Origin: Sodiomyces alkalinus F11
Taxonomy: Eukaryota; Ascomycota; Sordariomycetes; Glomerellales; Plectosphaerellaceae
Reading direction: 5' to 3'
Assembly (NCBI RefSeq): GCF_003711515.1
Contig: NW_021167081.1
Span: 1,889,170-1,953,169, forward strand
Length of the DNA: 64,000 nucleotides
The notes beneath the pieces are model-generated. The model made no database searches, had not been told where the DNA came from, and saw only the letters and a list, made by a program, of their open reading frames with translations. The position numbers and the translations under genes were made by a program. How positions within the stretch are numbered: the stretch's first letter is position 1; the number at the start of each line of letters is the position of its first letter. Shown piece by piece: positions 47,100-58,260 of the stretch.

Positions 47100-50000
47100 T
47101 AACGATAATACCACGGGCAACGCTACCAGTAACGCTAGAACGACGGCCACCGCGGCTGCTAATCTAATATAAGCTATACGTAATTAAATTATATAACTCT
47201 AACGAGAGAACTAGTAACTCCGAGCTTAGATCGAGGCACCACGTCCTAGTAACCTAAGGTATAAATACCTAGAGCCACCTAAGTACGATAGGACTCGGGG
47301 ATAGCTATAAGGCTTCCTAACCTATCTCCAGGGGTATTTCTTATTCTATAGGGATACCCTTAATACGGAGGAGGCGAAAGTTCTCTATGCTATAGCACTC
47401 CTTATAGGAGACGCCTATAGATAGTTTAAGCCTATCTATAGGGATTATTTAGAGCACCTTAACGATCCTACTAAGAGGGAGGACGATACTACGGCTATTT
47501 TCGGCGACTTCGAGGTCTTCGCTTAACGACTCGGCGGTATCTTTAGGTAACCCAATAAGAAGAGGGTCGCTACCTAATAACTTAAAAAGCTTCGATAGAC
47601 TAAGTTAGTAGCCGACTATACCGCTAAGTTCTAATAGATCGCCTTAAAGCTTAACTATAATAATAAGCCCCTTATAGACTAATACTATTATAGACTTAAA
47701 GACGAGGTTAAGAATAAGCTATATAAACTTAACCGCCTAGAAGATTTTAGCACGTTTATAGCTATAGCTATTCGGATCGATAACTGATAATTTAAACGAC
47801 GAATAAAGAAATACTAGAACTCGAATACTATAATATATACTACTTATTATAGAAGGAACTAAGCTAATACTAGCAGAAAGCAGCTATACCCACACTAATT
47901 TAGGAGCACCTTATATAGATACTATAGTAGTCCTATAAAGCTCGATAATATTAACCGATAGAATAATAAGCAGGGTAAGAAAGATATAAGCAAAGTTAAA
48001 TACTATAATTACGATAAAATAGGCCACTTCGCGCGTAATTATTAATAGCCTAAGAGAGAGCGATCGTAATAATAGACTAATACGATCGGAAGAGAGAAAC
48101 CCTAGAAGGAAATTAACGCTATTAAATACCTAGAAATTTATAGGGATAAAACACTATACGCTAACCTCTATTAGATAACCTGCTACGATAATTATTATCT
48201 AGTATACTAATTAAAGAAGGACGGAACTAGATACTACCCTAAAAGACCCTAGAAGATACTTACTATAGTATCTAGTAACGAGTACGATAACGACTATAGC
48301 CTTAAAATCCCCGACTAGGATAACGATAGACTAGCTTTATAAACCACCGTGGAAATTATTCAGGAACGCGGATAGATAAAGGAAAAAGCTAGAAGATAGA
48401 AATAGATCTTAGAGATCCAGAGGAAATAGGAAGTCCATACGAATACTAGTAGTGGAGGCTTTAGCGCCCTCTAGGAAGTTCTATTACTCCCGAAGAGAAA
48501 TAATAGCTTAAGAAAGAAAATCATATATATTACGTATAGGAGGAAATCGCTAAACTCGAGGAATAAGATTAGGAAACGGAGTCCGATAGAGTTCTGGATA
48601 ATAACACGAACTTCTAGTATTAACTTATAGAAGTAGCTAAACTAATCGAGGAGGAAGCTATCTAGCTATGAATACTCGATTAGCTCGCGGAAGAACCCCT
48701 TAGATAAACCCACTAAATCCGGTTTACTAAACTTAGCTTTAATAACGCTTACCGTAAAGCACCTACGAATACTAGCGAAGAATAGTAACGAACTATATAT
48801 TAATAACCTTACTATACTTAGGAAAACTGAGATATTTTTACCGGCCTAATAATAAGCCTATAAGAACCGGACGATTAACTACCCGAGTACTAAACGTATA
48901 AAAGAGAATACAAAATACACGCTAACTATCTAGGCTATAGCCTAATCCTTTAGGTAAATTATATTAAGGATGTATACCCTACGTATAAGGAATGTAAATA
49001 GGCTAATAACTTCTAGCCACGGAACGAAGAATAAACCCTAGAAGATAGAGTCTATTTAAAAAGATAATATAACGACTAGGTTATCACGGAGACTAGGGAT
49101 AAAGGACACGAGATTCGCCTCTAACCACTTAGATATAATTACTACGAATACTGGTTAGACGAATATAAAACCACTAGCTATATAGTATATACTACTAAGA
49201 AAATCCGATAACTAGAATAAGACTAAGAAGCTTAGGAATCACGCTTCTAGGCCCTTAATAAGCGCCTATAATAGATAGAGTAGCTCTTAATCTAGTATAG
49301 GTTCTTAGATAAAAAGATATCTCTCGAATACTAAGCTAAACAGGTAAAAAACTAGGAGTATACTATTATAAGGAGCACGCGAGAGGTACTCGATAGATAT
49401 ACTTTATAATATATAGTAGTATAGAGCACTATTATATTAGAATACGACTCGATAAATATAAGATAAACGCACTATTAGATATAGGCGTAGCAGGAAACTT
49501 TATCTTACTAGTAGCCGTAAGAAAGTTCTTTATACCCTAGGTTAGAAAATACCTAGAAAATAAGTATAAAATTACTCCGTATACGGGAAAGAACTAGTCC
49601 TAAGAACAAGTTATTATTAGCTAGGAGATTATACACCTTTAGGTTAAAATTCAGAATAAGACTAAAATAATAAAGTTCGATATATACGATATAGGCTATA
49701 AGGACGTTATCCTTAGTAAGCTATAGTTTAACGAGTAGAATCCCGATATAGACTAGAAGCTTAGCTAGCTCTAGTGGAGATTAAAGAGTAAGCAGAAGAC
49801 TATAAAGGAAACCTTACCCGATCCCGATATCCGTCGAAAATAGTAGAAAGACTTACCGACGAAGGAGCCTTAGGAAGACTTAAATAGCCGCTAAAAGTCA
49901 GGGACTAAGGCGAGAAAAGACCGAAAAACGTTAAGATAATAGCGATAGCACGATAACCGACGCGTAATAAATATTATTAAAGGAATCTATTAGATTATCT

Positions 50001-52370
50001 AAGTAGAGAAAGGACTTATAGAAGGCGATTACGATAGACTCGCTAAGGTATTACTAGAATACCGTAAATACGGAAAGCTATTTACCGAAAATCTAGAGAC
50101 TAGATTACAGAAATATCGATACTATAATTATAAGATACCCCTTAAGGAGGGTATATACCCGAAATTCTTATTAATCTATAAACTAAATTAAAAGAAATTA
50201 GATACCTTAGAAGAATATCTTAACGAAATACTAGTAAAAGGCTATATTAGAGTATTATAGTTACTAGTAGGATACCCTATCCTATTTATACTAAAGAAAA
50301 ACAGTAAGCTACGGCTATATATCGATTATTAATAACTTAATAATATAACTTTTAAGAACCGCTACCTACTACCTTTTATCTCGGAGATATAAGATTAGTT
50401 AGTTAGAGTATAATAGTTTATAGCACTTAACTTAAAAGGAGCCTATAACTTAATTAGGATTAAGGAAGGAGAAGAGTAGAAAATTGTATTCCGAATAAAA
50501 CGAGGATATTTCGAGTACCTTATTATACCCTTTAGATTAACGAATACACCGGTATCGTTCTAAACACTTATTAATAATATCCTAAAGAAGTATCTAGACT
50601 ATTTTATTATAGTATACCTAGACGATATCCTTATCTTCTCTAAAATACTCGAAAAACACCGATAACACGTTTATATAATCCTATAACTCCTATAAAACAC
50701 CGACCTACTAATTAAACTAGAAAAAGTGTAATTCTACACGTAAAAAGTCAACTTTTTAGGGTACACGATATAACCTAATAAAATCTATATAGATAAGACG
50801 AAAATCTAATACGTCTCTAAGTAGCTATAGCCGTAGAATATTCGCGATATTTAGTCTTTCCTCGGACTCCTTAACTACTATCGATAGTATATTAAGGACT
50901 ATAGTAAGATTACTATCCCCTTAACTAAAGTAACTAAAAAAGGGCTCGACTTCGAATAGAATAAAAGAATAGAAGAAGTATTCTAAGCCCTTAAAGGAAG
51001 GGTCACCAGCGAACCTATCTTAGTAATACTAGACCCCGATAAAGAATACGAACTCGAAATAGACGTATCCGACTAGGCTCTAGGAGTATAACTCGGATAA
51101 CACGACGTAAAAGGAAGACTATATCCTATAGCCTTTATATCCATAAAACTCAGTAGACTAGAACTTAACTATTAGATCCATGATAAAGAGCTAATAGCTA
51201 TTATCGAAGCCTTTAAGGAATAAAGACCGTATCTATCAGGAATAAAACACCCGGTATAGGTCTACACGGATTATAAGAACCTTACGTAATTTACCACTAC
51301 TAAGGTTCTTAATAAATAACAAATTCGATAAGTAGAATTCCTATCCGAATTTAACTTCTATATTCAATATATAAAGGGAAGCGAAAATAGTTACGTAGAC
51401 GCACTTAGCCGACTAGGAATATTTAATAAATCACCTAAACTATAAGCTATACTCTAATAGGAAGGAGAAGCTCTTACCCTTAAATATAGAGAAATAAATA
51501 GTATAGATCGAATAACTAACACCACGTTTAAAGAAGTACACGCCTTACTAATACATAGATATTAAGGAGTTTATAAGACCTACCGCCGATTACGATAATA
51601 ATACGGCTATATAGGAACTAAAGAATAAGTCAGGGACTTTATTCGTAATTACGATATTTACTAGAAAGTAAAGAGTAGCCGATATAAACCTTACGGACTA
51701 CTAAAGCTATTACTAATAGTAAATAGACCTTAGGAATCGATCACGATAGACTTCGTGATAGGATTTCCGATATCTAAAGATCCGGTAATAAAAATCGCCT
51801 ACGATAGCGTATTCGTAATCGTCGACTAATTCACGAAATACACTCTTTATATTCTATATATTAAAAATACCATAGCAGAGGAACTAGCCAGCATCTTTCT
51901 TAACCGCCTAATCCAGGATTATAGCATACTATATAAGATTATTATAGATAGAGATAAATTATTTACTAGTAACTTCTGGAAAGCAGTTATAAGCTAGCTT
52001 AGGGCGAAATATAGGTACTTAATAGTATTTCACCCTATAACTAATAGATAAACCGAAATTATAAACTAAATTCTAGAATAATACCTATAATACTACGTAG
52101 GATACGAGTAAGATAATTAGGTATAGTACCTACCACTTATATAATTCGTATATAATAGCTCGTTAAACGAGTTAATAAAGAAAACACTATTCAAAGTAAA
52201 CTACGGATATAATCCGATAGTACTTAGGAAACCTTTAAAAGGACTAGATACGCTAAAAGTAATAAAAACAGTTAAAAGCATAGAAAAACTACACGAAGAA
52301 CTACGAACCGACCTAAAGATAGTCAGAATACGAATAAGTAAGTACACGAATTAAGTAAGGATTAAGGGAC
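47100..52370 (+). pseudogene. Element C gag-pol remnant
   Basis: Gag fragments (for example EDFSTFIAIAIRIDN near 47,740) lead to the CCHC-derived knuckle. RT reads in long fragments such as GYPILFILKKNSKLRLYIDY and YLDDILIFSK. The RNase H and integrase core follow. Stop codons are mostly TAA/TAG at expected Gln/Trp codons. Residue-level reconstruction was not attempted. Confidence 0.85.
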
Positions 52371-52619
52371 TAACCCTTTTAAGGGGGGACCGTATCTACG
52401 TTATTCGTAAAAATATAACAATATAATAACTAAGCGATAAATTAGATTTTAAAAAACTAGGACTATTCGAAATCCTAGAGAAAAAATCAGATACGAACTA
52501 TATCCTATTACTACCTCCGATAATAAGAATATATAATAATTTCTATATTTTACTATCTAAACTAGCACTAAAAAATGCAAAAATAATATAAGATACGATT
52601 ATAGTCGATACTAGCGACG

Positions 52620-52760
52620 TATATAAAGCAGAACGAATCCTCGACTACCGAGAGACGCTAGACGGCACCGAATATTTTATTAAGTGGAAAAACTACGACT
52701 ATAGCGATAATATATAAGAACCTAAAAAAAACCTAATCTATTATAAGTAACTCCTAAAGT
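52620..52760 (+). pseudogene. Chromodomain of element C integrase
   Basis: The fragment AERILDYRETLDGTEYFIKW followed by KNYDYSDNI and EPKKNL matches a chromodomain, one stop replacing the expected Trp before EP. In chromoviruses this domain targets integration to heterochromatin; here it is only a remnant. Confidence 0.85.
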
Positions 52761-52865
52761 AATACCGATAAAATACTATTAGGACCTAGAACCGGACGCC
52801 GCGGCCTACGTAAAATTAATATCCGAAAGATTACCTATATCCTACGCTAACACTTAATTCTAGTT

Positions 52866-53458
52866 AATCGTGTCTATTACACCTATAGCTTATACGGTAG
52901 CTATAGCCTCGGACTTAGCGCGGCGAGTTTCCGCCTTCTTTCGCTCGACCTCCTCTAGCTCCTCTATACTTATAAGATCCCTTCGGACTATTTCGACACC
53001 TTTCTTTCGGAGCTATAGGCGTATACGACGAAGGCGGGAGAGTGTAGCTAAAGCCTCGGCGGTTTTACGCTACTACTCCAGGGCCTTCTGCTATTATTTA
53101 TAAAGGACCTCTTCCACGAGGTTCTCCTCCTCTTCGAGTCGCTTAAGCTTAGCGTTAATTCGACTGGCTAGGAGGGGAACGTTAAAGCCAGAATAGCCGA
53201 GGGGGATAATAAAAGATACTAACTAGAAGATATAGGGATACGAGAAAAATTATAGGAGCGACCGGCACGGTAATAATAGGAATAACGATTAAGATCGTCT
53301 AGAATAAAATAGCTAAGGTTATAATCGAAGTAACGAGAATAACGAATAACCTCGTAACCCTGATCGTTAATTAGCGTGGATTTGGTTTAACGATCGAGCG
53401 TGGAACGAGAGAGCGGGGTTTTAGCAGAATGTTTCTGCACACGGTTAGGCATAATAGT
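52866..53458 (-). pseudogene. Antisense coiled-coil ORF remnant in element C
   Basis: Between the chromodomain and the 3' LTR the minus strand reads as a protein: an N-terminal MPNRVQKHSAKTPLSRSTLD, then an Arg/Glu/Leu-rich coiled-coil part with fragments INAKLKRLEEEENLVEEVLY and ISIEELEEVERKKAETRRAK. Stops are TAG/TAA at likely Gln codons. Similar minus-strand ORFs accompany other ascomycete gypsy elements; role unknown. Confidence 0.65.
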
Positions 53459-53559
53459 TAGCTATGAAAAGAAAAGAAACCTTAAGAGAACGATAAACCT
53501 GGGGATAGGCGACCTGTATATACGACCGCTAGGGGCAGCGCTTAGAAGAGGGGAGGTAA

Positions 53560-54083
53560 TATTATGGCCAACAAACCTAACATACATAAAGGATACACAG
53601 GCGGCATACTAGGGCATAACCAAAAGATAACTCAGGGAGAAGTCACGTGTCAGGCCACGTGATATAAGGAAAGGATACTTTAATATATAAGGAGTATTCA
53701 CTAAGGGCCGGGTAAGCAAGAGTGAATAATATAGGGAGTAATCACCAAGGGCCGGGTAAGTAAGAGTAAATAACATAGAGAGTAATCACTAAGGGCCTAG
53801 TAAGCAAGAGTGAACAACCCTATATATACTAAAGTATCCTAGGCCTTACTTCTACTAGAGAATAAGGCATCGATTAATCTAAGTCTTAACCTAGACTACT
53901 ATTCTACGCTTAAACCTACCTTATAAAGAAGACGCCTAGTCTTTACGACGCAACTACGACCAGACCACTACGAACAACAGTTACTACTCTTTAGTTAACA
54001 TCCTCTTCTTATTTTAAACTAAAACCTCGACGCTAGTCCCCTATCGTCCGCTATACTATAGAGGACCGGAAGCCGTCATAATA
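53560..54083 (+). repeat. 3' LTR of element C
   Basis: 524 bp, preceded by the purine tract GAAGAGGGGAGG. It has three copies of the roughly 44-bp unit, against two in the 5' LTR. Confidence 0.9.
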
Positions 54084-54230
54084 CTATATCGAGGAACTAA
54101 CGAATAACGTGACTATAGAGGACACGGCTACTATCCTTAAGGCCGACCTTAACCACTAAGGCTTCCCGGACTAAGTTACGCCCGCTACCGAGGACGATAA
54201 CGACTACGAGGTTACTGTCCTAGAATAACT
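54084..54230 (+). pseudogene. Element A gag-like ORF, last piece
   Basis: After removing C with its short duplication, the A frame continues as GYIEELTNNVTIEDTATILK and ends in an acidic stretch (TEDDNDYEVTVLE). Confidence 0.55.
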
Positions 54231-54594
54231 ATATACGTGGGTAATATAGGTATAGGCGAAATATAGATTTTACCGTGGTATACGGTAAATCCAGGGGGAA
54301 GGTTTCGTATATTTATTTCTTTAGTTTTTTAATTCCTAGCCGGGATATTCCCGGCGTATCCTATTCCTTTCCCGTAGTGTCCGCCTATTATAACTAAGGG
54401 CCTACGGTGTTTTATACGGTAGTAACACCGGCGGCCGCTATTAGGGCGCTACTAGTAACCACTTTTCACTTTCCTTTCTATTATCTCCTAACTACACCGC
54501 GGTTTACTAGTATAACCGCTACGCGCCTTAAGTAAGGCTATCGTAGTTACCGGGGAAAGCCTGCGGGACGTAGGGCTTTATCGCCCGGGGTATT

Positions 54595-54933
54595 TAATAC
54601 GCCCTAGATTCTACCGGGAATGCTAGGGCGTACTATAGGCGTACCACGGGCGTACTATAGTATAAGCTATAGTATACACGGGGTATACTATAAATATCTT
54701 TAGTATATACTATAGCTTCCCTGGGTTATATCTGGGTTTCTGTATATAGGATCCGAGGATTCTACGGGGTTTACCCGTGGAATACTTAAGTCCTAGGGGC
54801 GCGCCCCCTTAGCTTAGAGAAGATATCTTTATTATACCGTATTTTCCGTACCTAAAGGTCACCCCTCGAGAAAAGCCTGGCTTATAGGTCCTATAGTACT
54901 GGCTAGCCAGGGATTTATCGGTTAGGTATATCA
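54595..54933 (+). repeat. 3' LTR of element A
   Basis: 339 bp, the same length as the 5' copy, followed by TSD GCGTT. Confidence 0.93.
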
Positions 54934-54938
54934 GCGTT

Positions 54939-55385
54939 AGTTAGTATAGCAGGGCCTTTTTAAGGTTATATACGTTAATATAAAGGAGATAATCGCGGAT
55001 AGTTTAATAAAGGTATTACCGGAGGCAGGAATTAAAAGACTATAGTAATAGCTTAATTTAACAGATTAAAAGGACTATATCGAGTAGTCTAAACGACTAT
55101 ACGAAGAGATTAAACGCGCTAAAGCGGCCATAATAAAGGCTCCTAAGGGCGTAGTAGATCCGATAGATATAGATCTAATTAATTAGATCCGGCTAATTAG
55201 GATCGAGGAACTAATTAAGATAGAATTAAATTAAACGGTTAAATAGGGCGGATTTAGATCCCTTTTACGAGGGCGTTTTCCCTTAACTATTAATTTCACG
55301 ATGGAAAAGTTAAGAGCGTTTAGTTTAAACTGAAGCCTCTAATTAGTTAGTTAACCTGGGAAGACCCACCTTAACTAAGGGGGTG
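54939..55385 (+). pseudogene. Copia-D RNase H end and 3' region
   Basis: Resumes the copia frame after element A. ADSLIKVLP matches the end of copia RNase H. A purine tract (ACTAAGGGGG) precedes the LTR. Confidence 0.85.
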
Positions 55386-55668
55386 TGTCGTATAGGCAGG
55401 ACCATGATATAGTCTATAGGGGATCTAGGGGGGATCCACTCTATAACTAAGGGCTCCGGATATCAGGGACTTCGGGTATTAGGATATAATAAGGGTGGAT
55501 ACCGGAAAAGACCGGATAGGATCTAAATAATATAGTACCTATAATAGAGTCTTTACCACCTAAATTAAGGGCATAAGAGACTCTCCTAGATATAACTTAA
55601 TATAATACATACACACGAGATTTCTGCTCTACTAAGTTAATCATTCAAGTGCCTTTTAACGTGCGACA
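55386..55668 (+). repeat. 3' LTR of Copia-D
   Basis: 283 bp, TGTCG to CGACA, followed by TSD CCTGT at 55,669-55,673. Confidence 0.93.
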
Positions 55669-56116
55669 CCTGTTTATTATTTAAAGTGTACTTACGGAGC
55701 CTAAATAAACTAATAGTATCACGATAATAAGTATAACTAGATATATTAAGAGTATAGATTTTTCTATGTAAAATACGGGGGTTTAGATATACTACTTAGT
55801 ATCCTATTAAACTACCGTATAACTCCCTAGGTATAAGTTAAAGTCACTATCTAATAGCTTAATAGGAGCTTCCTCGCCGATATAGGTAGTTATAGATAAA
55901 CTGATATTAAAGCCTGTGGCTAAGCTGAGGGTTGGTGTGGGGCGAAGTGGGGCGGTGTGTTAACTTGATAGTTAGTGTGAGACGTGGCCTATACGGGTTA
56001 TATAATATATGTGTGTGCTTTAAGTAATTATTAGGCGTTAATAGAGGTGTAAAATACATAGGAGAGGGAGAGGGGTAATAATACGGTGAAGATAGTAATA
56101 AATAGACAGAATAGAA

Positions 56117-56160
56117 GGAAACGATTCGGAAACGATTCGGAAACGATTCGGGAACGATTC
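56117..56160. repeat. Four tandem 11-bp units, GGAAACGATTC
   Basis: Three perfect units and one with a single change. Related arrays lie at 57,363-57,406 and, less regular, near 58,720-58,760. Confidence 0.9.
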
Positions 56161-58160
56161 GAGATAATACTAATATTTATTCGATATAGAGTATAATTCA
56201 CTATTCGACGATCGTGGTGAGCTTTAGGACACTAAAGATCTTCTAGAACTAAATATTTAAGAAGACGAATTTTATAATAATAGATTTCTTAAGAATAAGA
56301 ATCTACGACTATATCTCCATAGACTTAATCCTAATTAGCGACCTGGTAATATTATCATCTAAAGAATTTAGGTTCCGGAAGTATATATATTTCTAATTAT
56401 ACTTTATAGTTATAATTACTTATACCTATTAGATTCCTGCTAAGTCGAATACTAAGCTATTTTTTATCTCCGTATCTACCTATAGTAATAGTAGACTTAC
56501 GCCGGACTCTTAGTCTATAAAAGTCTATAAGATCCTATATATAATTAGGATACCTGAGTTTCCTTAGATATCTAAGAAGGGGTTAGTAATTTTTATCTTA
56601 ACGGATACTCTAAGTAACGAGGAAAAAAAGGTATTATAGAAAGTCGTAAGTTCTTTTTTCCTTTTATATATGATTACTTCTACTAATATAGTCTACTTTA
56701 GGTCTAGTACGATATTACCCGGAAATACCCTAGTTTTTTAACAATAAGCGTAGTACTTAGAGATACTCCGGTTTACCGCTACACGTATATCTGTTAAGGA
56801 GGTAAAACTTATAAATATCTTCCGCGATAAGAGTTCTACTATTACGAGGTAACTCTATAGTTATTGGGGAGAATTAGTAAACGGAGAGAGTAAGTAAAAG
56901 AGTTTACCATACGGAAAAGGGCGTTTAGGTAAGTAAAACGCGTTAGAATACTTTGAATATAATACTAATATCGTTTTAGATAGGCTCGGGCACTTAAGGG
57001 AAGATTTAATCGAAAGATTACTTATAATACCTAGGAAGACACGTGTATTCCACGCGTAGACTTTAGTAGACTATATATAAGTATTATCTTTAGAGACTTT
57101 ATTTTATCTTAACACGTTATTAATTAATTATAGTAACTTACGAACTTCGAATAATATCGTGTAGTATATTAGTCTTAGATAGTAGCGGATATAACGCGTC
57201 GGTATATTAACACCGTGATTTTAATAGGTTTCTATTCTTATATAGATGTTATTCGATATACCTGTAATTCTATTATACACGGAATCCTTACTTATCTAGA
57301 TAAGACTTATTATTTTTTCGCGTCGAATCGTAGGAAGCGAAAAATATATAGTATATCAATTCGGAAACGATTCGGAAATAATTCGGAAACGATTTAGAAG
57401 TAATTCGTGAAATATATACTAATATCTTATTATAGATAAAGTTTATATCTCGGGTATTAGTGATATTTAACGACGAATATATAGCGTGGAACTTAGATTT
57501 TTTATTCCCTGTGATTTTGAAACGACTCTATAGGTTATTATAACCTCGTATAGAGTATACGCTTATTCTTTAATACTACCTTCGAAAGCCCCCCCTTCCG
57601 TAGTAAAAGGGATTTTTAGGGTATTTACGAAAATTAGTAACCCGAACCTGAAATTAAATATATTCTTAAAATCGAGCGAACTTAAAGAGTTCGTCGTAGA
57701 ATATAGAGGTAAAACGATTTTAGATATCTATACTAGTCTTACGAATTCCGACTACCAAAGATATATTATTCGTAAATAGTAGATTATTCTTTTCTCTTAA
57801 GGTGGTCGGAGTCTTACTTTAGCTCTTAAGTAAATCAAAGAGTCGAATAAACGGGAATATATAAGTTTTTAATTAATTATTTATATATATCTTTACTGAT
57901 ATTCCTCCTTTAGTATATCTAGTACTCGTTCGAAACCTAGTATAACTATATAGTAATCTGCTTCTTTAAAGAATAAGTAAAAATATAAACGTTTCCCGAT
58001 ATAAAATCGTTGTTTATCGACGCTAACTATAAATACATTAATAGTATAGAGCAGAAAGAGATTATTTAGGTATAGTATAGCTATAATTCGGAAAGAGGTT
58101 TATTTCCTAATCGTTCCTAATCGTTCCTGAATTGTTCCTAAATTGTTCCTGAATCGTTTC

Positions 58161-58260
58161 TGAATACTTCTGAATATTTCTGAATGTTTCTGAATGTTTC
58201 TGAACGTTTCTGAATGTTTCTGAATGTTTCTGAATGTTTCTGAATGTTTCTGAATGTTTC
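58161..58260. repeat. 10 x 10-bp minisatellite, TGAATGTTTC
   Basis: Ten head-to-tail 10-bp units, seven identical and three single- or double-base variants. Flanked on the left by longer TTCCTGAATCG-like units, which are the reverse complement of the 11-bp motif. Confidence 0.93.

Larger units (their letters stand above)
46541..54083 (+). mobile_element. Element C: Ty3/gypsy chromovirus, RIP-inactivated
   Basis: LTRs at 46,541-47,022 and 53,560-54,083, termini TGTTATG/CATAATA. It is inserted in element A with a short direct repeat CTA(T). Order: gag, zinc knuckle (VKYYNYDKIGHFARNY near 47,997, Cys replaced by Tyr as RIP would do), RT with YLDDILIFSK (50,617-50,646), RNase H, integrase (TIDFVIGFP near 51,744) and a chromodomain (about 52,620-52,760). 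The order RT before integrase, plus the chromodomain, makes it a chromovirus. All frames are broken. Confidence 0.93.
37003..54933 (+). mobile_element. Element A: LTR element without recognisable pol, itself carrying three insertions
   Basis: 339-bp LTRs (37,003-37,341 and 54,595-54,933) flanked by the TSD GCGTT (36,998-37,002 and 54,934-54,938). Its own sequence, after removing a solo LTR, element B and element C, is about 4.7 kb. It consists of a long leader (37,704 to about 39,640), one broken ORF of roughly 550 codons in three pieces, and a 3' region ending in CCCGGGG-type sequence. I find no RT, integrase or RNase H trace. This fits a non-autonomous (LARD-like) retrotransposon. Confidence 0.85.
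31305..55668 (+). mobile_element. Outer Ty1/copia element of a nested stack (Copia-D)
   Basis: 283-bp LTRs at both ends with a perfect 5-bp TSD, CCTGT at 31,300-31,304 and 55,669-55,673. Without its insertions it is about 6.4 kb: 31,305-37,002 plus 54,939-55,668. Order of traces: gag (about 31,980-33,200), a protease-like ILDLGS near 33,308, integrase (about 33,950-34,420), RT with YVND near 36,168 and RNase H fragments (ESELLALTEAAKE near 36,795). The copia C-terminal motif ADSLIKVLP lies beyond the insertion at about 54,995-55,021. The interruption at 37,002 is element A. RIP stops break all frames. Confidence 0.93.

Noticed and set aside
52870..53103. Plus-strand open frame rich in Ser/Arg in element C
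   Set aside because: It is the shadow of the better-supported minus-strand coiled-coil frame.
46535..54090. Clear 5-bp TSD for chromovirus C
   Set aside because: With TG..CA termini only CTA (or CTAT) is shared; five matching bases would need a different LTR end, so I report only a short repeat.
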